64,000 nucleotides of DNA, taken from positions 62,001-126,000 of the forward strand of contig WHVD01000064.1 in assembly GCA_015178975.1 (NCBI GenBank). Reading direction: 5' to 3'. The position numbers and the translations under genes were made by a program. The notes beneath the pieces are model-generated. The model made no database searches, had not been told where the DNA came from, and saw only the letters and a list, made by a program, of their open reading frames with translations. The stretch comes from Hysterangium stoloniferum. Taxonomy: Eukaryota; Basidiomycota; Agaricomycetes; Hysterangiales; Hysterangiaceae. Positions 48,618 to 61,100 of this stretch are shown piece by piece (position 1 is the stretch's first letter; every line of letters starts with the position of its first letter).

Positions 48618-49898
48618 TGTTAAGTTCTGAAACAAAGATCTGAAAGGCCCACAGATTTTCCGGTAATTATTCCGAACACCTCTTTTCTGGGAAATGTCCC
48701 ATGGAGTCCCCGGGTAATTAGTACAAGGGAGTGTGGTATCAGAATAATTACCAGAAGTAGGTATGGCTGAGATGGACTTGGCTTCAGCTTACGTGCTGTG
48801 CCCTCGTACACTCATTTGGGTGTCCATATTTCAAGCTGACAGAATGCATACAAGGAGATGTAGATTCCAGAGTTCCCATGGGAGTTCCAGGAATTGAACA
48901 TGCAGACAGATGAGAGGAGTAGAGACTGGATCAGGGGTGTAACTTGTTTGAGGGTGTATGTAACTTGTTTGAGGGTGTAACTTGTTTGAGGGTGTAACTT
49001 GTTTGAGGGTGTAACTTGTTTGAGGGTGTCACTTGTTTGAGGGTGTAACTTGTTTGAGATTCAAACTGGATTCTAAGTACATGAATATAGGAGACTTATA
49101 TAGACTGTGAAATGTAATAATACCAAATCTGGTATTAATGAGGGGCAGAAATATTAAACATAAAATGAAACAAGTAAATACCAAACTAGGTATTAGGGAT
49201 GGAATGGAACGGGAGCAGGGTCTGAAACATGACAGATCATTAGACCATAATGGGAACAGGGCTCTGTTAGAGGGGTTCCAGGGAGTCCAGTTGGAGTCCA
49301 GTGACTGGTCTGAGATATGGAGTGTCAGGTGTATATAGGGTGGAGTTCAGAGTCAGTGGAGTTCGATGACTGGTACATGAGACACATGACAGACTGTTTG
49401 ACCATAATGAGAACAGGGTTCTATGCTCTGTTAGAGGGGTTCTGGGAGTCCGGTTGGAGTCTGGTGATGGGGACATGAGACACAGAGAGTCAGGTATAAG
49501 CAGGTTGATGTCCGGGTCCAGCGGAGTCCGAGGACTGGTGTATATGACACAGTGTTGGATATAGACAGGTTGAGGTGCAAGTCCAGTGGAGTCTGACAAC
49601 TGGTGCATATAGGGTGACGTGCAGGTCCTGGGAGTCTGGTCAGAGTCCGGTTTGGGAGATGACCAAGAACATGTAATGAAGTTAAATGTCAAAGGGCAGA
49701 GTCTGATGGATTCCGGGTCATAACAGAAGGTGTCTATTTGGGGTCAGATAGGGTGGGGTGTATACAGAGTCAGGCATAAACAAGTTGATGTGCAGGCTCC
49801 AGTGGGAACTCCAGTTGTAACTATACAATATAGAGGGTCGCAACATGTAGGATGGGGTCTGGGAGCCCGGAGGCCAGCGGGTTTTCTGGTTCCTGACA
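48618..49898 (-). mobile_element. Solo LTR (fossil), long variant
   Basis: A 1281-bp TG...CA-bounded repeat flanked by GGTTC on both sides (48613-48617 and 49899-49903). It shares blocks with the other solo LTRs, including the conserved segment at 48774-48808. Its extra length comes from internal repetition: a GAGGGTGTAACTTGTTT array at 48945-49060 and repeated blocks to 49700. No internal coding region. Confidence 0.85.
48945..49060. repeat. 17-bp tandem repeat inside the solo LTR
   Basis: Unit GAGGGTGTAACTTGTTT, about six or seven copies with small variations, located within the LTR at 48618-49898. Confidence 0.85.
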
Positions 49899-50315
49899 GG
49901 TTCATTGCCTTGACTAAATTCTGGCCTATGCTACATGAAAGTATGAGCATTAATCTATATCATATTTTGAAATTGATAGTAAAATACCTGATATTCAGTC
50001 TCCTCAGGTTCAGGACTATCACATTCATTCTAAGAGTAGGGAATAAATGGATATGGACTCCATTTATTCTGATGATTACCTGCATCCAATCCCCATGGTT
50101 GAAAGCTGGCAGGCCCTGCTGTTTTTGAAGTCTCAAACATTTCATGTTCAAGTAATCCAATGGCTTCTTTGTCAACATCTGTGGCAGGGAATGGTGGTAT
50201 CTGGCTATATTATACATATGTATGTATATGCCACAAGTACTTCAATAGGTCTTGAAATAGTTGTGTATATTTGGGAAGATCCTCAAAAGGTGGGCCATAA
50301 GGGGATAATTGGGTG

Positions 50316-51919
50316 TGTTATGACTGTGTCACAACCCTGTCACAACCTGACAGTCCTCAATGATACTATTGTCTGCCTACATTTCAAGTTATTGGCCAAG
50401 TCATCATATCGGCAACCATCAGTACACTGACACTGACATATACCTTTACAGCGATCAAACCCCATTTACACCTCTGTCAAGTTATACTCATACCATCTGG
50501 TTATGCTTTAATACATCCCCTTTTTATTTATGATGATCTGTTCTACTCATGTTTCACATATGCCTGTATATACTTGTAGGTCTTAGACTATTCCTTTTTC
50601 TCATAATTCTGCTCTCAGTTAATCATGGCTTCTGATCTTACTGTAACCTTGTTATGACTGGAAATCCCACCGGACTCCGGGCACCAACTTATACGCACCT
50701 GCACCCTATATGCACCCATTATCAGTTTACTGGAATTCCCACTGGACTCTGTACGTCAGACTTGTCTACATTCGACTTCATTACATTGTGTTTCAGTCAC
50801 TGGAAAACCCACCGGACTCCATCCCTGTTTATGTCCGACCTTGTCCCATGCATCAGTCACCGGATCCCGCTCGTAAAACCCGTCATCCCTCTAACAGAGC
50901 CCCGTTCCCATTTTAGTCAAATGACCTGTCACAATTCAGACTCCACTCCCACTCCATTTCCCATTATGGTTTATGATGTGTCACTATTCGGACTCCACTC
51001 CATTCCATCCCATTCCTAACACCAAATTTGGTGTTTACTATTCCTGTTTTATGTTTTGCTCATTTTTGTTTCATCATTACTGGATTTGGTATGACATTCA
51101 CTCCACGGTCTATTTAAACTGGCAGATGTTGTACATACAATCCAGTCAGCTTAGATTCCCCCCAGTAATCTAATACATTTTCTGCTCTAAAACTCCTACT
51201 TGAATCACACTGCTCACACTAGTCGGAGCCCACGGGCTCCAGCACATCTATCTCTCTTACCTATCTCGACTCACGACCCACAACCTCTGACCTCCGACCC
51301 CTCGACCCATGACCTCCAACCTCCAACCCCTTGACCCACGACCCCTGCGTGGACTCCCCAAGATTCCTGTCTGCCTGTCTGAAATTGGACAACACGATCT
51401 AGTGAGGGCGCAGCCTATAAGCTGAAGCCAAGTCCTACCAGATATTCTGTGGGTTTCTCCAGAGACCCGCCATATACATACCCTAACAAACCTTCCAGTT
51501 CCTAGTCAAGTTTATCTGTCACTAATTGGACATTTCCGCTCTTACCTTAGTTAGTATTTTGAGATGCCGATAACTAGTATTTAAGTCCAACTGTAATGTA
51601 GCTACAAAGCAATCAGAATATCGACTCAGAACACTTCTAAACAGCTCTCATAGTCTCACTCTAAATATCCCACTCTCCACCTCTGCTTGCACTCATGCAC
51701 CCTCGGTTTCTGACCCTTTGATCCAACCCTCAACTTATCCTTCAGCTTCCGATCGGTGACTTACTGAGAGGATTATTTAACAGGACTAGTTTCCTGCCTG
51801 CCTGAAATTTAAGGACACCCAACAGTAACTTGTGAGGGTGCAGCATATAAGCTGAAGCCAAGTCCTTCTGTTCAGTCCCTGTCAGTCTACTGACTTCAGT
51901 CAGTTTTCTGTTCTTAACA
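50316..51919 (+). mobile_element. Outer solo LTR (fossil) hosting another solo LTR
   Basis: Starts TGTTATGACTG at 50316 and ends TTCTTAACA at 51919, flanked by identical GGGTG (50311-50315 and 51920-51924). The sequence 50650-51488 is a second LTR inserted within it. Without the insert the outer LTR is about 760 bp. It carries the conserved 35-bp segment at 51832-51866. Confidence 0.85.
50650..51488 (+). mobile_element. Inner solo LTR (fossil)
   Basis: An 839-bp TGTTATGACTGG...CCCTAACA repeat with perfect flanks AACCT (50645-50649 and 51489-51493). Homologous to 224-1044 and 62034-62828. Conserved segment at 51402-51436. It is nested in the LTR spanning 50316-51919 and is the younger of the two. 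Confidence 0.92.
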
Positions 51920-52465
51920 GGGTGTAGGACTGTTTCAGGATAAGAAGAGTCATCACATGGGCTACTTGTTGGATCCATTTATCCTTGTTCCTTGCACCAG
52001 AGTCTAGGTTCATATGCAGCCAATAATGTATCATGGCAATATGTTTTGAAGAGAGATTTCCAGAAAACAATATGATATGGTTTTTAAGGTAGGTGGATTC
52101 AGCCTTTAACTCTGACATAGCCTTCCCAGTGTACAGGTAATCCAAAGCAGGACATTCTTCTCTTCTAACTTGTTTTGGTATCTTCACCAGCTTGTTAAGC
52201 AATGGAAGGTGAGGTTTCAGAAGAGTATCAAAGATTGGAGATGATGGATAATGAAGGTAATTAAAGATCTTGTCATCTTCATGTGGAAATGAGCACACCA
52301 AATCCCATTTTCCCAACTATAAAAGTCAAACTTGAGTAATTTTAATAACTACAAATAACTTAAATTTTTTTTATGATATTCTAGTTTTGGAAAATGGTTC
52401 TGAGTATGTTTTATTGTGGTCTCAAATTGTACTGCAATTCTACTCTCCTTGTCTGTCATCCCCTG

Positions 52466-52930
52466 TGTCAGGGCTCATACATTTTATTTTATTTTATTTT
52501 ATTTTATTTTATTGGATTTTATTTTGTTTTATTTTGTTTTATTTTATTTTTTGTTTATTTGTCACGTGTCACATGTCCTGAAGTGTGCATGATGTCACGC
52601 AAACACGAAATGGCTTGAAACATTGTTTTGCAGCCACACAGTGTCAATCACGTGACATACACATATCAAATGTAAACTTTATTTTAATTTCCTTCAAGGT
52701 TTGAACCTTCAATAAAAACTTTATTTAGTTTTCCCTTTAGTATGTATAAATACCCTGAGATGTACATGGTTAAACCCCAGTTTCAATTTCTTAGGATTTC
52801 CACTAAATACTCAGTAGTACAAGTGTGATATTCTCAAGTCATTAGAACTTCCATTCTCCTACTCCTTATCTTGCCCTCTCTCTCTTGTCTCTTTTTGTGT
52901 TTTGGTAGCCTTGTTAGTGTTGCCCTAACA
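52466..52930. mobile_element. Short solo LTR (fossil) of another family
   Basis: 465-bp TGTCAGGG...CCCTAACA repeat, flanked by CCCTG on both sides (52461-52465 and 52931-52935). It contains a TTTTA-type tandem array at 52483-52552. A related end in inverse orientation begins TGTTAGGGCAAC at 53868. Confidence 0.85.
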
Positions 52931-53049
52931 CCCTGCTTGATATCCTTCCAGACATCCTTGACCTCTGCTTGTTCTTTCATCTCTCAGATTCACCCTCATA
53001 CTTGTTCTCAGCTCCAGAAATGTGCTAAGTATTTGTCAACTTGGGGTAA

Positions 53050-53600
53050 GGACATACAAACATTTGTGCAAGGGTGTAGCATATGGTAAAGCCAAGTCCT
53101 TCCTGTACCTGGCAATATTCTGAAAGCTTCCAGAGTATTTCCTGGAAAGTCCTCAGACTAGTACCTGGAAAGTTCCCAGTAAATCCTATACTTTATGGAG
53201 TTCAGAGTTAAGCCACCCACACTATGTATATATGTGAGAGAAGTACTGTAGGGGACTCTAAGTCAATATTCAAACTGAAGAGAAGTGATATACGGGATAA
53301 ATCTTTTGTACTAATAAACGGCAAGGTGAAATACTAAACTGGAGCAAAAAAGTCACAAGTGGAATAAAGAAAAAATCATAGATGGAGCAAAAGGAATCAT
53401 GAAAGTATTAAGCTTGGGGCTTATGGGTGGGTCTCTAAAGAAACCTGCAGATATTCCAGGGAAGGACATGGCTTCAGCTTATGTGCTGCACCCTTGCAAG
53501 ATTGTGTTGTCCAACTTCAGACAGGAGCAGACTGAGTTACAATCACTTGTAGGAGGTCTGAAAACAATATCTAGCAGGCACTAGGCTACAACAAACTAGG
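53050..53600. mobile_element. LTR-derived fragments (fossil)
   Basis: Two further copies of the conserved LTR segment occur here in opposite orientations, at 53067-53100 and 53463-53497. Surrounding sequence is too degraded to assign ends. Some similarity to 5380-5460 is visible (AGTCAATATTCAAACTG). Confidence 0.5.
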
Positions 53601-53726
53601 GCTATGGATGCACAGTTCTTACTTGATAGACTTGATCCACCCCCATCCCAACCTGTGATGTATTGCTTTTGTTGAGAATCCTTAAGTACTTAGCAGTGAC
53701 TTAAAAGACAACAACTATGATATATG

Positions 53727-53770
53727 TGTTGGAAACCACTAAGCCAACATTGGCTTAGTGGTTTCCAACA
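53727..53770. repeat. 44-bp near-perfect palindrome
   Basis: A 21-bp perfect stem (TGTTGGAAACCACTAAGCCA followed by A, 53727-53747) and its complement (53750-53770) separated by a 2-base loop. It is not part of a recognised terminator or element. Confidence 0.85.
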
Positions 53771-53867
53771 ATATGAAAGGGCTGAGTGTGTCAGTAGTCT
53801 ATTAATTTAGGATCCTTATATGTGAGTATTTAAAGGTAGAATAGGAATGAATAGCTTTCATTTTAAG

Positions 53868-54310
53868 TGTTAGGGCAACACTAACAAGGCTACCAAACAC
53901 AAGATAGAATATAGAAATATGAGTGAAGAGGGGACAGCTCAATGACAGGGGAGATCACACTTGTTTTAGTGGGATTCCTAAGAGAATAAAACTAAAGAAA
54001 ATGAGTATGTACAGGTCTACTATTTATACTATTTATTTAATATTTAATATTTATTAGAAATCTGAGAAAAATGCTAAAAATGGCATGTATGCACCCTACA
54101 GTGCATAGCCACACTTCGGCACTTATATAAGCCTGCCTGGCACTGTGTAGGTCTGTGTGGTGTGCTGGCACTTGCATAGGTGCTGACTGCCTTTGCAGTG
54201 CTGGCACACAAGGAGGCCCCATGAGCACACAGTGAAAAGCACTGTGTGTCCATTGGGGTGTTGTGAGAGGTACTGCGAAATATACTCCAAAATATAGTCG
54301 GGATGAGCCC
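53868..54310. mobile_element. Partial LTR-like fossil related to 52466-52930
   Basis: Begins TGTTAGGGCAACACTAACAA, inverted relative to the end of the LTR at 52466-52930, with further matches such as ATCACACTTG and TCCTAAGA. The far end and target duplication were not found, so the end is approximate. Confidence 0.5.
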
Positions 54311-54312
54311 AT

Positions 54313-55620
54313 ACTATATTTCCATTTTTATTTCTATTTTCTCTCTATTTTATTATACGCATATATTTAGTTCGATGATCTATGCATTTGGTACATTGAC
54401 TCTTGTGGGCACTTCCACGCCAGACCTATGTATTCTAGCACCGGTAGTTAGAATTCAGACACTTTTTACTCCATAACCACAACTTACCCAGACACCCACT
54501 TAGTGTCCTGTAAGTTGTGATTGGGGTATCATCTCGACCATCACAGATGGGCTTTAACTACCAGTGCAATCAGAGTTTTGTACTATACTAGTCAAAACTT
54601 GAACCGTTATCTCAATCTGCACAGACTATATCCATGCTACTCTGTTTATTTGACTCTCTCGTTATTTCCTCAAACACTCGAGCAGTCACTTAGAATTGTA
54701 CTTCATAGTCAATTCTCTTTTATTCATCTTAGCTTTCTATTCTACTTAAGATAGCTAATTTTCTCAACCATATTGAACTAGATAGTCAATACATTGTTGT
54801 GTTGTACCTAAACGGTCGATATTCTTCATATATAGAACAGTTAGAACTTTCACCACTCTTTCCCTACAAAGAAAAACATTTTATTTAACTATCAAATTCT
54901 AACTACACAGCTGCAAGAGTGTCAACATTTGTGACTTCGCAAAACACTGTCTTGAACTTCTCACATGCTGAGTGTCACAAATCTGGTTAAATGAAAGGTA
55001 ACTCAAACTTCGAGCAGTTGAGTCCCTTGGAAAGGCAAAATGCTCGCTCCTTCACAAAGGATACCCTGGTCTTCCCACCAAGACAGGTTATCCTCAGACA
55101 TCATGGCCAACCACTTTATTCGGAACCAGTCAACATGAACTGGGACTCTTACTATGCTTCTCGAGTTTCAAGGGACAAGGTTATTACTGCCACGAAGGAC
55201 TATAGGATGAGGTACCCATCCATGCCTGCAATGGTAGCAACTTGGCTAGGTCGGTATCATGGCATCATATCAACACATGACTTATTCACCTGGCCTGGAA
55301 CTGTTCATTCTGCTCACTGATTTGCTTTGTGTGCACAACGATCTGCTACAGATTCTGCATGTATTGCTTGGAGGGGACCGCATCTTGCTAAGGGTCAACT
55401 CGAACTTCATGTACATTCGAATGTTGGAGGAATCCATATACCGTAAATCCCCAAATGTGTCTTTCACCTACCTTACTCTCAGGGAAAAACTGATACGCAA
55501 CCTGGAGAGACATAATGAGATGATGGCAGAATTTCTCAGTAGGTTTGATGAGCCAGCACAAACACCCTCATCCTCCAGGCCTGGTCCTTTTCACGGAGAA
55601 TGTGAGAAGACACATTGAAT
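54313..55620 (+). other. Unrecognised repeat unit with open frame, copy 1
   Basis: A leader-like AT-rich block (54313-54990) precedes an open frame at 54991-55320 (starts MKGNSNFEQLSPLERQNARS), with further coding-like sequence to about 55618. The leader resembles 56750-57300. The proteins have no domain I can name. A position among LTR fossils suggests part of a retroelement or a non-autonomous element. This is unproven. Confidence 0.45.
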
Positions 55621-56749
55621 CGTCACATACAGCTAAAGCCCCCTGTTTGGAAGGTCCTGGGACCCATACCAGATTGACTGCCAAAAAAGGACAGTCATCT
55701 TTTTTGAATGTGTCTACAGAAAAGATCACAGTCAAAGTCATCTCCAGTTCCCCATCATCCTCAGGTTGAGATTTGCAGTGTCACGATAAATCTCGCCATC
55801 AATCACCTATCCATCCTATCCCATTTACTCCCCCGAGTGGACCCTCCAACAAGTGGTCCAATAGCTCGAACAATTGGGACTGCAATAAAGGCTTGGTAAC
55901 TGGGGAGCAGAAATCAGATGATGGTTTTGATGATAGAAAAGGCCTGGGACAGGACTCACCAACAGTAAAGCCATCCCATCTCACAGAGCCCAATAAAAGC
56001 CTTCCCATGGAGATGCCACTGGGAATATGTCAACATAAACCCCTAATCCCAGAATGAAAGGCACTGACGAAGTTTCTGCAAATGGAAGGCAATCATGGAC
56101 ACACCATGCTGGACACCTCTCAATGGACCAAGCCAAGGACAGATACATTCCCATTTGACCCGGGATGCTCCCTTGAAAATTATGTCACATGGGGGACAAT
56201 CATTATGTTGCTAGGGGGTATAACCAGTCTCACCGATGGAACAGTTGAGAGCTGGGTGCAGTGTGTGAGTGTGTATGTGCGAGTGTGTGAGTGTGTGAGT
56301 GCATATGTGCGAGTGTGTGAGAGCATGGGTGCGGTGTGTGGATGTGGGCAGATTGACATGAGGCGAACAAGTTCCATCTTGATATCGGAAGGGGTAACAA
56401 TAGAGTCTTGGGTGGGTTGCATCATGCTAGAAGTGGTGATGGTGGAAGATGAGCTGGACAGGTTTTTGAAGGGATCAGGTGTGCAAGTGCACAAGTGCAC
56501 TGCGTGGGCGTGCAAATGCGCTGTGCGGTGGTTCGAGGGCACACTGTGTGGTGGTTTGAGGGTGTGCTGTGCAGGTGTACATGTCAGTGCTAAGATACCT
56601 TACCCAGTCCTTCCAACGACAAGGAGATGGTATGAGGTCAACAGTTGAGTACGAAACAGAGTAAGAGACTGACCTCCAAAACTTGTGGACACATGTGGAT
56701 GCAGGGCCATGTCACCTCATGTGAGGAGTATGCTTTTACCACAGTTTCA
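55621..56749. other. Low-information spacer with GTGTGAG array
   Basis: Contains a GTGTGAGT/GTATGTGCGA type microsatellite at about 56260-56330 that produces an artefactual open frame. Proline- and serine-rich frames at 55773-56057 may belong to the neighbouring unknown unit. Confidence 0.4.
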
Positions 56750-57572
56750 TTGTGGTAAAACACTCCTTTTATTTCATTTATATTTTACATATTCTATTCA
56801 TATTTTTCTATCTTTCATATTCTTTGAATATTGCATATTTCATTAGTTCGAAGCATTGTGTATACTTGTGGGTGCACTCAGCACCAATTAGAACTCAGAC
56901 ACACCTTAACCCAAGAACCACCACTCGTAAGACACAAACTAGGTCTACTACGAGCGGTGATCAGGGTAACGTGTCAGCTACTACATAAGTAGCAGTATCT
57001 GAACTACTGAGCACTTCTGGCCTCGAACTGTAATAGTCGAGGCCTCCACTCGAACCATCGCACTCGTTGACTCCTTCGTCATCTCGTGCTCTTTCTCTCA
57101 CTTTCTCTTATATTGCACCGAATAGGTCAATATCCTCCTCTTCTACTCATTTCTTCGTATATAGAACGGTCTGAACTTCTGCCACTCTTCACACCTCATA
57201 ATGAAGCTTTCACACCGTCTCAACTTTCAACATCACCTACTCTTAGCCTCCCCATGGTTAAAGCTTTGCACTGAAATAGTCAAAGCTTTACCTTTCTGAC
57301 CTTCACAACTTATGGATTCAGTGTACACTGTTCAACAAGGTGTGGCTAATGGTTCGGTTCAGCTTGGGCTCAGCCTGCGACATTTTTCAATAAGGCATCC
57401 ACAGGTTCAGGTTTGGAAATTCAGCAGATCTTTGATTTCACCTCCTCCTGGTGCTCTTAGCATCTTCGATGCCTACAAAATGTGCTCGTTGCTTGTGGTC
57501 AAATTCATGAGTCACGTCAATGCACTCATCACTCATGGTCGAATCCACAAGCATCCTTCCCACACATGTTGA
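56750..57572 (+). other. Unrecognised repeat unit with open frame, copy 2
   Basis: Leader-like block 56750-57300 shares with 54313-54990 a sequence of small matches in order: TTAGTTCGA, ACTTGTGGG, TTAGAA.TCAGACAC, and TATATAGAAC.GT..GAACTT. It precedes an open frame at 57312-57572 (starts MDSVYTVQQGVANGSVQLGL). Frame content differs from that of copy 1. Function unknown. Confidence 0.4.
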
Positions 57573-58130
57573 CATGCTTGTAGCCCTCTGGTTGGACAAC
57601 ACCATGCCCTGACAACATTTCACCAACACATGGACCCTTCCCCCCCCCCCCCCCCTCCACTTTACTTTTGTTGGTGGTCAACTAACCACAAAAAGTCTGA
57701 TAACTCACAGGGCAACACCTAGACTAGATACATCTGGAAGGAACTGAGGAAAGTCTACACACCCAACCCCAGTGCCATATTTGGGTTCACTATCACAATC
57801 ACACTGAATTCAGTCGATTTTGTGATTTTTTCTTTTCCTCTGGACCCACCCACCTACTCATAGCATTTCTGGACACATTCTAGACCCACCATGGGCTAGA
57901 CCTTTCGGGAACACAGACTACAACCTAACTGCACACAACAATGGTTAATTTGCGAGATTGCTGTGGAACAACATTATCGCAAATGGGGGGCAGTATAGGG
58001 GGTGTAGGGTATACATCCTGGCCAGGAAGGCTCACAGCATCATGTACATATAGATATTTGAAATTTTGATATAATTGATGTTTTTTGCATTTTGACAATT
58101 TTTTTTCAATTTTGTCAAATAAGTGTTGAA
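57573..58130. other. Spacer, includes a C homopolymer
   Basis: A run of about 14 C at 57641-57654 lies here. No gene recognised. The part next to 58130 may contain the 3' end of the Ty3/gypsy fossil, but I could not find its LTR. Confidence 0.4.
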
Positions 58131-61100
58131 ATAAGTGTTGAAAGATAAGTGAAATTTTCAATGTCGTGGAAGATTTGGATATTTTTGATGAAATTCTTCG
58201 ATAAGGTTGAAAGCATATTCGAGATCTTGAGATCCTAACCACGAAGTTTCTTCATCTGTTCCTTCATAATGTAATTAAGCAACTAAATATTGTAATGAAT
58301 CTTTATATCTTTTATTGAATTTTGAATCCAAAATTTCTCAAATTTCATATTTGGGTTCTTCTTCAACATAAATTAGTGGAGGAGGAGGAGGTTTTCAATT
58401 TGGGAAAGTATTGGGACAAAAGGGTTCTAACATTGAAATGTGAAAGACAGGGTGAATTGCTTTGAGATGATTGGGAAGTTTTAATGTATATGAATGAGAT
58501 CCTGGTCAAGCAATGATTTCGAATGGGCCTAATAATTTTCCGATAATTTTTTCGATGGTCGAGTCATTCGAATGAAGTCAGATTGTACAAAGACTTGAGA
58601 ATGGATCGGGAAGTTGAATGACTCTTTTTGATGTATGTTGGAATATTTTTGATAACGTATTTGTGCTTTCTGGATATTTGATTTGAGATGTTTATGTAGA
58701 GCTTCAAGATCTGTCATATAATCACGAGCTAGAGCTGAAGCTAGATCTTTTTCAGGGTGAATTTCTAACAATGGATGATAACCTTTATTAGCAAAAAATG
58801 GCATTTCACCAGTTGTTTCGGAAGGTGCATTGTTGTAAGCGAATTCGGCTAAAGGGAGTAATTCAGCCCAATTGTCTTGTTGATAATTGGAATATATTTG
58901 TAAATATTGTTTGAGAGTTTGATTGACTTGTTCGGTTTGTCCATTGCCTTCAGGATGGTATCCTGAAGTAAAATGTAGTTTCATGTCGAGTGCTGTTCTG
59001 AGAGATCGAAAGAAATGCAATACACATTTGGACCCTCAATCAGAAGTTACATGACTTGAGACTCCATGTTTTGAAAAGACATGTAATATGAAAAGTTGAG
59101 TGAGTTCAGGAGCATTGATCGTAGTATGAGTTGGAATAAATATTGCTTGTTTCAAAAGTCAATTGACGATTACGAGTATTGAGTTGTAACCATTCAAGGT
59201 TGGTAATTGTTCAATAAAATCCATCCAGATTGAATGCCATGGTTGAAGAGGGATCGGAAGTTGCTTAAGTAATCCAATGGGTTGATGTCATGGAGTTTTT
59301 GATTTTGTACATGTTATGCATGATCAAATAAAATCTTGAATATCTTGTTGGAGTCGTGGCCAAAAGAAATCTCAATATATTGTTCAATACATTTTCATTT
59401 GACCGAAATGACCTGCGGTAATATGATCATGTCTTGATTGAAGAATTCAAAGTCAAAGATTTTGATAATCAGGAATGTAAATTCTGTTTCAAAAACATAA
59501 AAAGTCTTGTTCGTTCTTTTGCCAATCTTCTTCGGTACTGTCGGAAATCTGTCGAATTTTGTCAAGAGTAAATTGATCTTCTTTTTGAGCTTTGAATATA
59601 TCTTTCAATAGTTGATCCGTATCCATAATAAGAGTAGCTTTTCTGGCTATTGGAAGATAATATGTTGCATGTTAGGAAGCTTGGATTTGTTCATTTGTAA
59701 ATACCAGTTGAAGATTAGTTGGATTCTTTTTTGAGTAGTCAGGTTCATTCAGATAAACATCATTTCTTCTTGAAAGAACATCTGTTTTCAAATTTAGTTT
59801 TCCCAGTCAAAATCGAATAATTAAATTGAAAGCCAATAAATATTCTGCCCATTGAGCTTGTCATCGAGACAAAATTCGAGTTGTCACAAAATATTTGAGA
59901 TTCTTGTGATCCATTAAAACTTCAATTGGTTCTTTTGTTCCTTTGAAATAATGTCACCAAATTTTAAAAGATTCAAATATTGCCAATAATTCTTTGTCGT
60001 AAGTGTTGTAATTAATTTCAGAAGTCGAAAGGGTTCTTGAATAATAAGTGACTGGATGAATCTCATTATCGGGGATCTGCATAGAAAATATTGAAGCTAT
60101 AGCATGATCAGAAGCATCAGTTTCGAGTATAGGTTTATAATCTGGATTCCAATGAATTAAAATCGGAGCTATGTATAGTAAATTCTTTTTTTAAATAGTT
60201 AAATGCATGTTGACATTCTTCATCAAAATGCCATTGAACCTTTTTTCGAGTAAGTCGAGTCAACGGTAAAACGGTTTCAGAATAACTTGGAATAAATCTT
60301 TGATAGAAATTCACAAATCCTAAAAATGATTGAATGTCGTGGACTTTTTGTGGTTCAGGCCAATCTTGAATAACTTTGATTTTTTCTTCGTCCATATACA
60401 CACCTTGAGGAGAAATACAGTAACATATCCTAGAAATTCGACACTAGTTTTGTGAAATTCTTTTTCGGGTTTTGCAAATAATCAATTTTGTCAAAGCCAT
60501 TGAAGAACTTCTCAAACATGTCGTAAATGTTCTTCAAGATTGTCGGAAAATATTAGTATGTCATTGAGATAGATAATTACCCAAATATCAAGTAAATTTG
60601 AAAATATTTCATTCATTAATTGTTGAAAAGTTGCCAGAGCATTGCATAGTCCAAAAGGCATAACTAAATATTCAAAAGATCCATATCAAGTCTGAAAGGG
60701 TGTTTTCCATTCATCACCTGGAGCAATCCTAACTAGATTATAGGTGCCTTGGAGATCGATTTTCGTAAAATATTTTGCTGTTCGAAGTCAATCCAAAAGA
60801 TCAGGAATTAAAGGAAGTGGATATCAATTTTTTCGAGTAATTTTATTAAGTCCTCGATAGTCGACACAAAGTTGTAGGCTTCTGTCTTTTTTCTTAACAA
60901 ATAAAATTGGTGTGTCGGCGGGAGATTGCAACAATTGAATAAACTTCTTTGAAAGGTTTTCTTGAAGATATTCTTGTAGCACTTGAAGTTCTGTCTCGGA
61001 TAACGAATAGATCAGACCCATAGGTGGAGTAGTTCCTTCTTCTAATGGGATAGCGTGATCATAACTTCGATGTTGAGGTAAAGCTTGCTTCTTTTTTGTT

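Larger units (their letters stand above)
50015..52316 (-). pseudogene. Unrecognised coding relic, copy 2, interrupted by nested LTRs
   Basis: Minus-strand coding similarity on both sides of the LTR cluster at 50316-51919. The right part (51925-52316) is an open frame with LGKWDLVCSFPHEDDKIFNY, ECPALDYLYTGKAMSELKAE, HYWLHMNLDSGARNKDKWIQ and VAHVMTLLILKQ. The left part (about 50020-50310) matches copy 1 at 46120. I do not recognise the family. It may be a host gene or cargo of a transposon. The insertion makes it non-functional. Confidence 0.6.

Noticed and set aside
56082-56648. 188-residue frame with Val/Cys-rich repeats
   Set aside because: Largely produced by a GTGTGAG microsatellite; no domain.
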